From contig PDUO01000044.1 of assembly GCA_003008705.1 (NCBI GenBank), positions 312,004 through 376,003 of the forward strand: a DNA stretch of 64,000 nucleotides. Reading direction: 5' to 3'. Position numbers and translations under genes: made by a program. Each line of letters starts with the position of its first letter. The first letter of the stretch is position 1. This DNA is from Pezicula radicicola (Eukaryota > Ascomycota > Leotiomycetes > Helotiales > Dermateaceae). Below are positions 35,245 to 46,754 of the stretch, one piece after another. The notes under the pieces were generated by a model that was given only the letters and a program-made list of their open reading frames with translations, had not been told where the DNA came from and ran no database searches.

Positions 35245-36642
35245 ATGCCTTCAAGAACAGACGGCTACCAAGGTCCAGAGCGGATTGAGCTCTCCGGTTC
35301 ACCACGAGAAGTACGTATTACCAGCATACCTCAGACACCCTCACCTATGACCTCACATGATCAAACACTGATAACTATCATTCCGGCTTAACAGATAGGT
35401 CTCAAACACGGAGCCCTCCTCTCCTCAAAAATCCGTTCCCAAATCTCCATCTACACAGCCATGTTCCTCTCAACCTCCTCCCTAACCTGGGCTGAAGTCC
35501 GTCAAATATCAAGTACCTACGCCTCTACAATCCAAAAACTAACTCCTTCTATCTATGAAGAGATTGAAGGTATTGCTGAAGGCTCTGGTCTTGATGTTTT
35601 GGATATTGTGGCGCTTAATTGTAGGAGTGAGATTGCGTTGGGGTTGTTTTCGGATGGTTGTACTAGTTTGGGGTGGAGGGTGGGGGATGGGATTGGGGAT
35701 AGAGATGGGGAGGTGTTGTTGGCACAGAATTGGGATTGGACTGCTAGGGTTAAGGAGAATTTGGTTTTTATGAGGATTGATCAGGTTGGGTTGCCTAGGA
35801 TTTGGATGGTTACTGAGGTGAGACTTTCCCCCCTTTTCTTTCTAATTTGCTGTCATCATACTATCCTACATAATTGTACGGGTAATCTAGCGATGCTTAA
35901 AGACCGTTGAGCATCTCAAGTCAAATAGGCAAACTATGTATTTTCGAATTTTTAACTAGAGACTAAATTGACTAACAAAGATCAGGCTGGTATAGTAGGC
36001 AAAATCGGTTTCAACTCCTCCTCTGTAGGAACAACCCTAAACGCAATCCGAGCAAAACCAACCACTCCCACCAAAATCCCAATCCACGTAGCCCTACGCG
36101 TATGTCTCAACTCAACCTCCTCAACCTCCGCAATCAGCACCCTCGAAAACCTAGGAGGAATAGCCTCATCAGCACATATTCTAATAGCCGATCCAACCGG
36201 TCCCAAAAGTCTTGAACTCTCACCTCTTGGAAATGTTTATATTGAGCCGAATAATGATGGGATTGTATGCCACACAAATCATTTTATCAAAAATAGGTTT
36301 GTGGATGAACCGCCTTGGCTTTCTGGATCTCCTATTCGTCTTGAACGGATTCAAAAGATCACTTCTGAGATTGTTTCTGAGCTGAAAGAGAAGGAAAATA
36401 AGAAGGTGTTTGAGAGGAAGGTTGGTGGGGATTTGTTGAGGGGGAGGGTTTTTAATGATTTGTTTAATGCTCCTCAGGCTATTTGTTGTCAGGAGGATCC
36501 GGGTAGACCGGTTGAGACTAGGAGTAGTACGCTTTTTAATATTGTTATGTCGTTTTGTGAGGGGAGGGAACCTAGGGCGGAGATTGTTTGGGGGAGGCCG
36601 GGGAGTGGGGAGGAGGGGGAGGTTTTAAGTATGCCTTGGTAG
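35245..36642 (+). CDS. peptidase C45 / isopenicillin-N acyltransferase-like Ntn hydrolase
   Basis: About 381 residues in three exons (35245-35310, 35395-35817, 35986-36642). It belongs to the Ntn-hydrolase family of penicillin acyl-CoA:6-APA acyltransferase (penDE product) and its widespread fungal paralogues. The N-terminus has IELSGSPRE then IGLKHGALL, the usual substrate-entry segment. The self-cleavage/catalytic site is visible as FSDGCTSLGW: the chain would be cut before the Cys, which becomes the nucleophile. AQNWDW, SSAHILIADPTGPKSLE and VCHTNHF are further family blocks. No penicillin or other peptide synthetase is nearby, so a role in beta-lactam synthesis is not suggested; paralogues often have unknown roles. 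The coding strand alternates between very C-rich and very G-rich blocks exon by exon (see findings). Confidence 0.87.
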
Positions 36643-37430
36643 GGTGGTAGGTGGTGTAGGAGGGTGGCATTTTGGTTTAGGTTGTTGTTATAAGTTTTAG
36701 TTAGGTAAAATGGGGTCGCAAAAGTCTTTGTGTATACCCCACTTTTACACCAAAACTTATACCTAATACTTTAAAAGTTTATAGTAAAGAAGAGATAATT
36801 AATTAAAGGCTTTATACTAGACCTATTTATTTAATAGTTAAATATATTTTTCTAACTCTATATTAAAATTATAAGTAACTAGGATTAATTAATAGAGATT
36901 AGAAGTAAGAGGAGTATAGAATTTACTATTTTTACACTAAAATTTACTTAAAAATTTACTATCCTAAATTATTTACTATTTCCTATAGTAACTACTAGAT
37001 ATAATTAAAATCTAATATAGAAAAGTCTACTTTAAATACTAAAAATACTTAGTAGCTAAATTTTTAGATATATTTATAGCCTAAGTTTAAGTTATATAAG
37101 TAGATGTACAAAGAGAGTTTTGGTGTAAAAGTGGGGTATGCACAAAGACTTTTGCGACCCCATTTTAGGTATAAACCTAGAAGTTAACTAAGCTAAATAT
37201 ATTCTACTTATTTGGCCACTAATTCTTTAGTTTATGAAATATTAATCCCCTTGTCTGAAGAGCTTGATTACAGCGGGATTTAATAATGGTTACTTAGGTA
37301 GGGTATTATAATACGACCTACCTAGTCTTTAGATATTATTTGTTAACTTTATACATAGTATCTCCAACACACCCCGACGTATGCTACCTTGAGCCATTGA
37401 TGGGGGAAGATAAAACGGCCTACCTTAACC
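36643..37430. other. AT-rich gap containing a MITE-like element
   Basis: No gene. The part from 36708 to 37165 is the inverted-repeat element listed separately; the rest is AT-rich. Confidence 0.5.
36708..37165. mobile_element. MITE-like element with 50-bp terminal inverted repeats and TA target duplication
   Basis: The left end (36708-36757) starts AAATGGGGTCGCAAAAGTC and is repeated inverted at 37116-37165. By hand, 49 of 50 bases match; the single difference is T versus C. TA dinucleotides flank both ends (36706-36707 and 37166-37167), as expected for Tc1/mariner-pogo (Fot1-like) insertion. The 360-bp interior is extremely AT-rich with no open frame, so it is non-autonomous. RIP-like mutation could explain the AT-richness, but the well kept ends argue for a fairly recent insertion. 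Confidence 0.85.
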
Positions 37431-38275
37431 ATGGGCACACTGCTGAGCTTTCAGGAGGAAATCCCACGCGACGCATACTCTAAGACTTTCACCGACGTAA
37501 TGTTCATCGCTAAAGAAATGGGCGTTGATTATCTCTGGATTGACTTGCTATGCATTATTCAAGATAGTCTAGAAGATTGGCTAAAGGAAGGCTCTTCGAT
37601 GGCAAGCCTGTATGGAGGCTCTTTTGTCAACATAGCAGCCACGGTTGCTTTTTCGATCAAAAAAAGTCATGGAGATGCCAATTTCCAGTGGGGCACGGAA
37701 GAGATACAACTTTTTATGATTGCGTTCCGGCATTTCCGTACGCCATTACTGCAGACTTACCATTAGAGACCCGTGGTTGGACTCTTCAGGAGCGGATGTT
37801 AGCCACCCGAACTGTGCATTTTACAAAAAAGGAAGCTTATTGGGAGTGCTACGAAAAGATCGCTTGCGAGGTGTTTCTCACTGGAATTCCATCAGAACTA
37901 CTGGGAGAACAGAATAGAGACATTTTAAAAAAGGACCTCTGTCTCCCGGCTCGTGGCCGTGGATCATCCCGATAGTACTCTCAACGACATTTGACCTTTG
38001 GCAAGGACAAGATCGTCGCGATATCCGGTATTGCACGAACAATCGGTTCAGGAGAGGAATACCGGTATGTCTCCACTCGACAGCTCTTTCGCACCATTAT
38101 CAACAACACTGTGCCCAATCACGAAACCTCAAGGCTTGGGTGTACCTTCATCTTCGACGATTTATGCGCTTCAAAGGGACCGGCTGTTGGACAATGGCTC
38201 TATGTGCTTCCACTCCTCAGGTCCGACAGTGCAGACAGGACTTTGGGAGAGAATCGTCTCATCATAATAATATGA
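37431..38275 (+). pseudogene. HET-domain (heterokaryon incompatibility) pseudogene
   Basis: Pieces of a HET protein appear in successive frames. The first frame has DYLWIDLLCIIQDSLEDW and SMASLYGGSFVNIAA, the core HET motif. A second frame carries GCFFDQKKSW and then LETRGWTLQERMLATR, the other HET hallmark. A third has FGKDKIVAISGIA. At least two frame changes separate them, and the usual HET N-terminus (SHCWG-type motif) is missing, so no full protein can be made. The copy sits just downstream of the MITE-like element in decayed AT-rich sequence. Confidence 0.8.
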
Positions 38276-40322
38276 TGTGACCAATAAATTTTGTTATTCT
38301 ACATTTAGTGCGATACTTTGAATTACTCTGATTTCTAGTAGAACGAACCCGTGTACTGTAGGCGGGAGTAGTGCAAATTATAGTATTGCAATTAGGAGTA
38401 CTTCGTTCTGCAGTACGTAGCAGTGTAATACTTCAGACCAGGTCAATCTAAGATGCAGTTTTACAAACAAACGAGCTTGCAGCTGTAGGGCTACAAGTGC
38501 ATCCTTCTTCTCGTAGCTCAATAAAAGTCAAGCACTGACGTTTTTCTGGTTTGTACGAAAGCACTGTGTTATCCTTTCGGACTTTTGAATCTATATAAAA
38601 TCGATTTTCCACCGTTATAACGAAGCAATATCGTAAGTATACAATAAAATTAATATTAGGGTTGATTTTATGCCGCTTATGTTAAGAGGGATATAATATC
38701 AGCTCTGGAATGAATCCTTGTAAGAGAGCTAGAACAAATTCCCTGTTCAACGTTATTACTATGTTTATATATGAAAAGAAGTTGTGTTCCAAGAAAAATG
38801 AAAAGTACTTGTGTCGAGATTTCGATGTTAATCAGGCTGTTAGAGGTCATAGTATCAGTGTTCTCTGCAGAGACGTAATAAGTACATTGGATACATCATT
38901 TTACTTTCCTCGTTTTATCCTTTCTCAATAGCTTGATCCACATTCTAAGGATAGACGTTGAAGAATAACTCACTGTTGGCTACCTAAACTGCAAGTTCTT
39001 ACAATTCCAAATGCTCTGCAGGAGCGAGTGACACAACTCGTGACGAGATTTCAACCTAACGAGCAGAAATCCCCGGCCGGGATTTGGGTCAATACCCCAG
39101 AAATGAAAACAAACTGGTATATTTCTCCGTCTAGGCACTTTATTTTATTTTTTCGTTTCTTTCTTATTACAATATACAACATGCCTCTTTCAGGATGTAA
39201 TAGCTTGAAATTTTATTTTTATATCAGAAAATCTTATACGTATTAGGGTCTAAAAAATTGATTAATAATATAGATAGATCCCTTACCTACATACAAAGAA
39301 AAAAAACCATCTCTCTTCTCCTTTTCTTTGCCTCAAGCTTTATATAATTCCCCTCCTACACTATCTACCTTCATTCTTAAAACTTACCACTTAATCAAGG
39401 CCTAGAAAATTCCTCCATTCACAAAAGGCGGGGTCAGCATTCTAACATGGATGCAGCAATCTAAATTAAGCGAAAAAGGATAAAAGGGGGGGAAATCGGG
39501 ATAAAGAGAAACCCCTACCTATCAGTGAAATTCTCTCGCGTTCAGATGATGCCTACCTTATGTAGTATAAACCTTCCAGTCTGCCTAAAGGTAGCAGTTA
39601 AGCTTAATATTACCCCGACAAACTCTTTCTTTTTCCGGGGCTTCGTCTCAGGTAGAGGACAATAAAAGCACAATAGCGATAATTAATGTGGCATACCTGT
39701 CGATTTTTTTTATTTTTGTCCTTTGTTTTATTGTAAAACGTAATTTAATAGGAGTTACTAGCTTTTTTATTTCACAGTGAGTAAGTAGTTATATATACGA
39801 GCTGTGGAACAAGTGGATAGAAAATTACTGTAGCTAAAGATAATCACGACCTGAACCCTTCCCCACAAAACGCTGGCAGTGGTATGGCATCATGGTATCA
39901 CGGGGTATGGGGTATAGCTCTGGCTCGTCCGGTACAGTACTCTTCTTGGCAGCATTCTCCCTTGTTCTTGCATCATCTCAGAACTCCTTTTTCATTCGTG
40001 GCAATTTTCCAGTCTCGTACAACCATAAAATGGACACTCTTTTTTTAATTTTCTTCCGTGTACAGTATGTACTTCCTGGCTTTTGGAAGTAAACCCTTTC
40101 TCTGCATACTCTTCTAAACTCGTATGTTTTGGGAGATGTTCGGAATTCTCAATTGAGAGTTTTCTAGACTGGTGTATATATAGGGAATAGATCCCGTTAG
40201 AAAATAACGGGAAGTCTTCAAGTCTATCATCTAAGCTTTTACCCCTCCTTAGCTTTCGTTGTTACTGAACCCCATCTCTAAATTGGTTATTCAAGTGCTA
40301 TACCTATCATTCCTTGTAGAGA
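38276..40322. other. 2 kb intergenic, no gene seen
   Basis: AT-rich and gene-free, with short frames at 38710-38931 and 39028-39246 that have no recognisable content. The last part is the promoter of the PL1 gene. Confidence 0.45.
40175..40182 (+). promoter_or_regulatory. possible TATA box of the PL1 pectate lyase
   Basis: TATATATA lies about 140 bp before the start codon at 40323, within a pyrimidine-rich leader context. The position is plausible for a strongly induced fungal gene, but it could be chance in AT-rich DNA. Confidence 0.3.
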
Positions 40323-41709
40323 ATGCGGTCTACAATTCTCTTGACTAGCCTTCTAGGCCTTCTCGCGCAATTGGTCACATCGACTCCTACGCCAACAGTT
40401 GATGGACCTCTGTACCTAGAGGAACGCGACGGCAAAATTGTCAAGAGAGCTTCCATCACTGATGTTGCAACCCTTGGGTATGCTACCACTAATGGAGGGT
40501 ATGTTATGTTTCCCAGTTGCTAGTTCCCTCCCCTTGACTTGGCTTAACTTGGTTTGAGTCTGTCTCCTTCATGATTCTTGGATTTACAGTACTCGCTAAC
40601 ACAAGCACTTAATACTGTAGGACCACAGGTGGTAAAGGAGGAACTGTAACTACCGTATCCACCTTAGCTCAATTCACAGCTGCTGTCGACGAGGATGATA
40701 CCTCATCCAGGGTCGTCGTTGTTAGCGGTACTATTTCTGGTGCCCAACAGATCAGAATCGGTTCTAACAAGACGGTGATTGGGTTACCCGGTGCAAGTAG
40801 GTTTCCAATTCCAACACCTTAAGATATTGGACACTGACATTGAGCACTAACAGAATTTGTTGGAATCGGTCTTTTCATCTGGAAGCAAGCCAATGTCATC
40901 ATTCGAAACATTATCAGCCAGAATGTCCTAGCTGAAAATGGTGATGGTCTGACTATTCAGAAGTCAACAAATGTATGGGTTGATCATTGGTGAGTACTAT
41001 GGCTCTTCCCTTCATCACACACAGTGCCTGTCGAATCTCAGCCCCAGTCTAAGCACACTTATCAAGAGTAATATATAAACCGCCCTTCCGTACAATACTA
41101 ACAATTCCACTAGTGAATTCTCCTCCGTCCTAGTAGCCGACAAAGATTACTACGATGGACTAGTAGACGTAACCCACGCATCAGAATGGGTAACAATCTC
41201 AAACACCTATTTCCACGATCACTGGAAGACATCCCTCGTCGGACATAGTGATAACAACGCCGACGAAGACACAGGACACTTACATGTTACATACGCCAAC
41301 AATTACTGGCTTAACCTTGGATCTCGAACACCCTCAATCCGATTCGGTGTAGGACACATCTATAATTCCTATTTCAAGAACATCAATACCGGTATTGATC
41401 CGAGGGATGGTGCACAAGTACTTGTGCAATCAAATGTTTTTGTTAATGTTACTGAGCCACTTGCTTCTCTGTATAGTGATGATGTTGGGTAAGAATTCTC
41501 TCTTATTGGTAAAATGATGTGGTGTGATCCTTTACTAATGAACGTGTAGATATGCTGTTGCAATTGATAATGACTTCGGGGGTGCTTCAAACACAGCTCC
41601 TGTTGGAACCCTGACTGCTAGCAGTCCTCCATACTCATACTCCCTACTTGGAAGTGCAAACGTGGCAGCTGCTGTTGTCGGCGTTGCAGGTGCCACTTTG
41701 ACATTCTAA
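40323..41709 (+). CDS. secreted PL1-family pectate lyase
   Basis: Extracellular endo-pectate lyase that cleaves polygalacturonate by beta-elimination with calcium. Five exons in phase (40323-40498, 40621-40796, 40854-40989, 41114-41488, 41550-41709) give about 340 residues. A signal peptide covers residues 1-20. PL1 landmarks are present: the start of the beta-helix at TTVSTLAQFTAAV, SNKTVIGLPGA, IWKQANVIIRNI, VWVDHCEFSS, DGLVDVTHASEWVTISN, FHDHWKTSLVGHSD, and TPSIRFG with the catalytic arginine region. The length is usual for fungal pectate lyases. Together with the PL3 enzyme at 1.4 kb it suggests a pectin-degrading life style. It lies between a HET pseudogene and a HET gene in gene-poor DNA. 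Confidence 0.93.
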
Positions 41710-42779
41710 ACCTGTTACTCATCAACTTGCGGTGTAAGCTAGAGATTTGAGTAAGGCATAATCTTCAGATCCAAGCCTTCAATTCTGGTCGATGAAAAGT
41801 TCTATCCGCAAGATGTCTAAAAGTCCGAACATGGAGAGAGGGGGGATTCTTTGTACATATTTGTAGTTGAAAAGATACATGCAAAAGCATATTCATGGAC
41901 CCAAGTTTCTTGCTGTTGCACTTTAGTGGCATTGACATGTCCAAGACGACGAATACAAATTCTTAACAAGTCGTTTGCTTCTAAAATTCGGGAGTAAGCT
42001 TGTGCAGCCTAGCCTATATTATAATTTCCACAAAAACAGATAGGATCCAAGTACCTCCAGCAAAGAATGTTGAAAATGTTACTGTATTATGCAGAATTAG
42101 GTATCTAAGACGGCAAGGAAAAGGATGGTGTACATACTCATAGAAGCTTGATATATTGTATAGTCCTAAGAATTGTCTATAATACGACGCCCACCCTGAA
42201 AATACCAGGCAATAAACACAAGCAGAGAGGAAAGAAAGGGAACTACTACATGGATGCACGCTTCATTTAACCTCTCAAGTTTCTCGGCGCTTTTCCGTTG
42301 GTAAATAACGTCAACCTCTTCTAGGAATACATAATTCTTCTTTATTCTTTAGTTTTTTAAAATTACAATAGATTAAATATTTATAATATTATAGCTCTAA
42401 GTATATAAGTAGATATTATTACTAAGATTACCTCTTCCCCCTTCTAATTACTAACTTTATATAAGTACTAATAAAAGATATTATCATAGAGGCTTAGAGC
42501 CCTTTATAATAAATTTAATAAGAGATAGTTAAATTACTTTAATTCTCTTTATAATTAGTCTTATATTTATTCTTTAAAACTTAAATAATACTTACATGCT
42601 GTATTAGAGGGCTAGAATTTAAAGAATTTTTAATTATTTATGTTTAATACCATCGTCTACTAGGAAGCCCGAAGACAATGCATCCCCGACGCCTTTTGGG
42701 TCATCCATCTCATCTGTTCTTTCCTTCTAGACCGGTCGCCAACGACCATTCAGTCGTACCTCCTTCTAAGAAGCAAATC
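41710..42779. other. intergenic, strongly AT-rich from about 42340 to 42650
   Basis: No gene. The central 300 bp are almost purely A and T, which fits a RIP-mutated repeat relic next to the HET gene. Confidence 0.45.
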
Positions 42780-45045
42780 TTAGACAATATCTATAATTTG
42801 ACGCCTTGCGTGGCGGAAGACGTCTCCAATAGCCACCATTCTGTCTTGAGGGTCTTCCTCCTTGGTTCGGGGCAAAAACATAAAACATCCTACACGAGTG
42901 TAGCAGCCGCTCTGAAGCTGCCGTAGAATTAGACCCTCGTGGACATTTGTCAAGAGCTCGGCCGGGTTCATCTTGGATACCCTAAGCCAAGAAGTCTCCC
43001 TTAGCTGTTCTAGAGACATATCATCAACTTCATCGAAGCTCATAGCAATATTGGCACCCATTTCGTCTGTGAGGAACTCCGAGGCAGACCGTTTCTTGCC
43101 GCTGACGATGAGACTCCCTTGAGCAACCGCCCCGAGAGGTGCCAGATCGGAAACCGGTGTCGTTGTGCATGCTAATACTTCGAAACCTTGGTTCATCTTC
43201 CACTTCTCGGGACGGTATCTCATGTTTATGGGCCCGTTGACAGACAACCAAGACCAGGATGGAGCTATGCTTGGTGCCATTCTCGGCACTGCCACCGCGT
43301 CTGGTGTCCTCGCCCATAGCAGCATGCTAGCCTCGTAGTGCTCCCAAAGTCCAGCTAAATATCTTGGTTTCGGCAGAGATAAGTCCAACTCGGTCAGTCC
43401 TCCCAATGTGGATGGATTGCAGCCTGGGTTGAGTAATATCTCCTGAACTACAGCCGCGATTCCGGCAATCGCATTGGGTCTGTCCTCTGCATATGCCAAA
43501 GCTCGCTTTGTATACTCTTCAATGAGGTGGCACCAGTATGGAGGCACTTCGAGCATCGACATGGTTCTGTCGTGGGTGAAGCGTTGCAGACTATTCATCG
43601 GATTTAAGTCGTAGCTTCTGTTACTAGGATATCCAAATCCGGATTGGTGGTCCGGTGCTGCGTCTTCATCGACGGAGGAGTCTTCGCTGTCCGATAGCTC
43701 ATTTAGATCATCGAAGGCGGCATTGTGGTCGCCATCGATGTATACGGCCGTGGGACACTGCCATTTCAGTACACCTATGGAAGTGTAACTTACAAGCCGT
43801 CGAGATAGCACGGTTTCTTGAAAAGTCCAACCGCGTTTGTCCACAGGCTCTATACTCGTCTGCTGGCCGTTGGGATATAGCTCCCGAAGATACATCGAGC
43901 CCTTGGCTCCATCGATGCAGGGATAAGGCAGAACGAGCGATGGCTTGGGGTTTCTGTATTGTGCTGACAAAAAGCCTTGGGACACACTTGCTGCACAAGC
44001 AGCAGAAATTGTTATGCTGGCATCATGGTAGATGGAAGCCATCCGTGAGATTTCCATGGCCTTGTCTTCAGCGGAATCCTGGATAATGCATAAACTGTCG
44101 ATCCAAAGGTAGCGGTACTGCAGGTTGCGCGTGCAGAATATAGCGTCCTGAATGCTCTTTGGAACATCAGATAAGTCAAACCCTTCGCAACGCTCATTCA
44201 GTGTCGCCAGTGTAGTGGAAAACGCTTGAGGTCCTCCCCAGCAGTATGATAGTGCGACGTAGGGTTGCTGGTCACCTTCGCTGATGTAAAGGCTCGGTCT
44301 GATCGAACCGTCCGGCGGGCCAACATCGATTACTCGACTTGGGAGCCGAGGATTCTGCTCGCGCCGACAGTATTGATGGTGCCGAGAGCACTTGTCGATC
44401 CAGTCCAGAATGACCTTGAATGCTGATGATGACTTGGGATCTTCAACCACTTCGCGCCCCTTTATTTCATTGGCTGCTGGATCATCTGACGTTCTTGTTA
44501 GTTGTATCGATCTTTCGTGGCTGAATAGTGACTTACTCGGTCTAGTGTAGACTTCAAACGCAAACCTGAGTTGTCTGTCGTATATTCCATGATCGGAGCA
44601 ATCGTCGTCGCGGGACAGGTAATCATGGACTGGGTTAACAACGAACTCGATATTTGAAACATCCCATGGACGACCGGGAGCGGCTGACGATTTGCTTGAC
44701 AATGAGCTGCTGGACTCGCTGCTGGCAGACAGCGAAGCGATTACAAGTATTTCGACCTTGTCTTTGTCTTTGACTCGATCATAAGCGTCTGGCGAGGCGT
44801 ATTGTTGGAATTCGGACCATATCAGGCTGCATAGAGCGCAACCATTTTGCTACTTTCAACTTTTTACATGTTATACTGTGTCGATACCCTCCAGATCTTA
44901 GGCAGTCGGCAAGCATAGATTGTTTCCCAGTGTATTTGAAGCAGCGGTCGCATAGGGGAGAGAAATCAATATTATTGCCTGCCTTTCCAGGCCGATTTGG
45001 TATAATTGACTTAAGCTGCCCTATAAGATTAGTGTATAAGCTCAT
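42780..45045 (-). CDS. HET-domain protein, near-intact but with an apparent N-terminal frameshift
   Basis: Heterokaryon-incompatibility protein; the family triggers allorecognition cell death. The long frame 42780-44702 carries the full HET core: PYVALSYCWGG, YRYLWIDSLCIIQDS, and RGWTFQETVLSRR. It includes a 51-bp in-frame intron (44486-44536) with a perfect donor, CTAAC branch and CAG acceptor. The frame stays open upstream to about 44850 and encodes NGCALCSLIW, the usual N-terminal HET cysteine motif. A further upstream frame (44849-45045) carries LCDRCFKYTG, the expected preceding motif, so the two belong together, but a one-base change in the A run at 44845-44848 separates them. The protein is about 690-700 residues if joined. 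It may be a recent pseudogene or a sequence error. Confidence 0.78.
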
Positions 45046-46355
45046 TGATCATTCATGAGGGAGAACCTACCCACTTTAAAGCCATAGTGCTGCTTGTAGG
45101 GGGCTTGGTGATATGCTAGTCTAAAGAACTAAAGAAATAGGAGGTTAGTAGGTAAGAAGAGCAATAGATATAAGGCAGGGAGAACAATAAAGACTTACCT
45201 TCTAAAATTAAGCCGCCTGTTAACTAGTAATAAGACATTAATAACAAGGCAGTATAGGCCAATAAGTGTTCCTAGGGTCATTTTACCCTGCTTTTCTATA
45301 AATAGGTAAGGTTCGTAAACGCCTCTAGAAGCGCTTATAGTGTTTCGTGTGTATAGTAACCAACTATAATTATTTGTACTCGTTTTACCGAGCACCTGCA
45401 CTGTAACCTACAGGCTAATAAGTGCCCCTAGAGTTATTTTACCTTACTTTTCTATAAATAGTAAAGGGTCTTAAACGCCTCCAGAAGCGCTTATAGTGTT
45501 TCATATATACAGTAACCAATTATAATTATCTGTGCTCGTTTTCCCGGGCATGTACAACGCGCTTGCTAATAATTACATTAGCTAATCTATACTTCTCAGG
45601 AGGAGGTACCGTACAAACTCACTCACATCGTTCAGCGCTAGTAAGGAATACAGCCGTGCTGAACTTTATTCCTCACCAAAATAACCTCTACTCTTACCCC
45701 GCGAGGGTGATTAATTAGACAAATCTTAGTAAAATCTTAGTACAAAAAGTATCCTATTTAGGCAAGCGAGGCATTTTTGTAGGCATTTTCGTAGGCATTT
45801 TAGAGCCCATATTAGTTCCTATTGATAATGCCCATATTATTCGATTTCTGAGCCTAAGGTAGTATTGCCTTAGGTAAGATTACTTGTATTTCTGTATAAA
45901 ATGGCCTAAAATGGCCTCGCTTATAGCTCTAAAATAGGGAAATAGCCTCGCATATAGACCTGAAATAGGAAAAAACGACTGCTAAGATTGTGCCAAGTTT
46001 TACGCTAAGAAAGTTTATTTACTAGTAATAATGCCCTCTAGGAACCAATCATTTTTTTAGTCGTACCTCCTAAGAAGCATAGTTAATCTCTTTTATACTA
46101 TAGTCTTAGAGCTTTCTACTAAGATCTAAGATAATACTAAATACTTATATTTCTTAAAAGAAATCCTATCTAGCTAGATTAGTAAACACTTCTATACCCC
46201 TCACTACCTATGCATTCATAAACGTAGAATCTAATTACGTTTTGAAAAAGATACACCAAAACGCCTAGATCCCCTACCCCTAAATGCTCAATTGTGCGTC
46301 TGTTGGATCAGTACTATTCATTCCTTCGTCATGTATCAAAGCCCTTGGTTTCATA
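45046..46355. other. AT-rich intergenic region with a tandem duplication
   Basis: About 1.3 kb without a gene. It holds the 156-bp tandem repeat listed below. A segment near 46051-46075 (TAGTCGTACCTCC-TAAGAAGCA) also resembles sequence at 42752-42775 by the 3' end of the HET gene, so it may include the tail of a lost HET copy. Confidence 0.45.
45256..45565. repeat. 156-bp tandem duplication with transition-type differences
   Basis: The block starting AGGCCAATAAGTG at 45256 recurs from 45412 (AGGCTAATAAGTG). The two copies share long blocks such as CTTTTCTATAAATAG and AGAAGCGCTTATAGTGTTTC. Many differences are C/T or G/A (for example GGGTCATTTTACCC versus GAGTTATTTTACCT), which fits repeat-induced point mutation. 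Confidence 0.75.
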
Positions 46356-46754
46356 TTATTCATCAGAAGGGACTTTTGGGTCACCTCCTATTAAAGCCTG
46401 TGCCTGTGTCTGGAATTGTGTACCCAGCAAACGATTCGACGCTAAGCCTACACCATATCTCGGAGGATGTGGCGTAACTTGTGATGCTTCTTCGTGTGCT
46501 GTTTGATCGAGTTCAAAAGGTTGCCCAAAATGGTTCGTGGATAGGTGTGAAGGAGCTTCGTTGGCAAATCCGTAATGTACATTGGAAAACTCTGCAGGAA
46601 TACTCGATATATCCTGCATCATCAAATTACTTGTCCAATTTCCGTTGTTGGGATCCATGGAGACGTCAACAAGTTGGCCAGAAACAGGGTTGTGCTGATG
46701 CCGTTGCGGAAGTGTTGGGTTGAACGTGTAATTTTGTTGGTAAGAAAGTTGCTG
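46356..46754 (-). pseudogene. C-terminal extension of the LOV gene, cut off by the TAG
   Basis: About 130 in-frame codons directly after the TAG, rich in Gln, Asn and Pro (LSYQQNYTFNPTLPQ), ending at a stop at 46356. No domain is seen. The open frame and its matching composition suggest it was coding until recently. An unseen intron that removes the TAG is the alternative. Confidence 0.45.

Noticed and set aside
35245..36642. Penicillin biosynthesis
   Set aside because: Only the C45 acyltransferase-like gene is present; no ACV synthetase or isopenicillin N synthase in the window.
42752..46075. Direct repeats flanking the HET gene as target-site or element ends
   Set aside because: The match (about 25 bp around TAGTCGTACCTCC) has indels and overlaps the HET 3' end, so it is more likely a relic of gene duplication.
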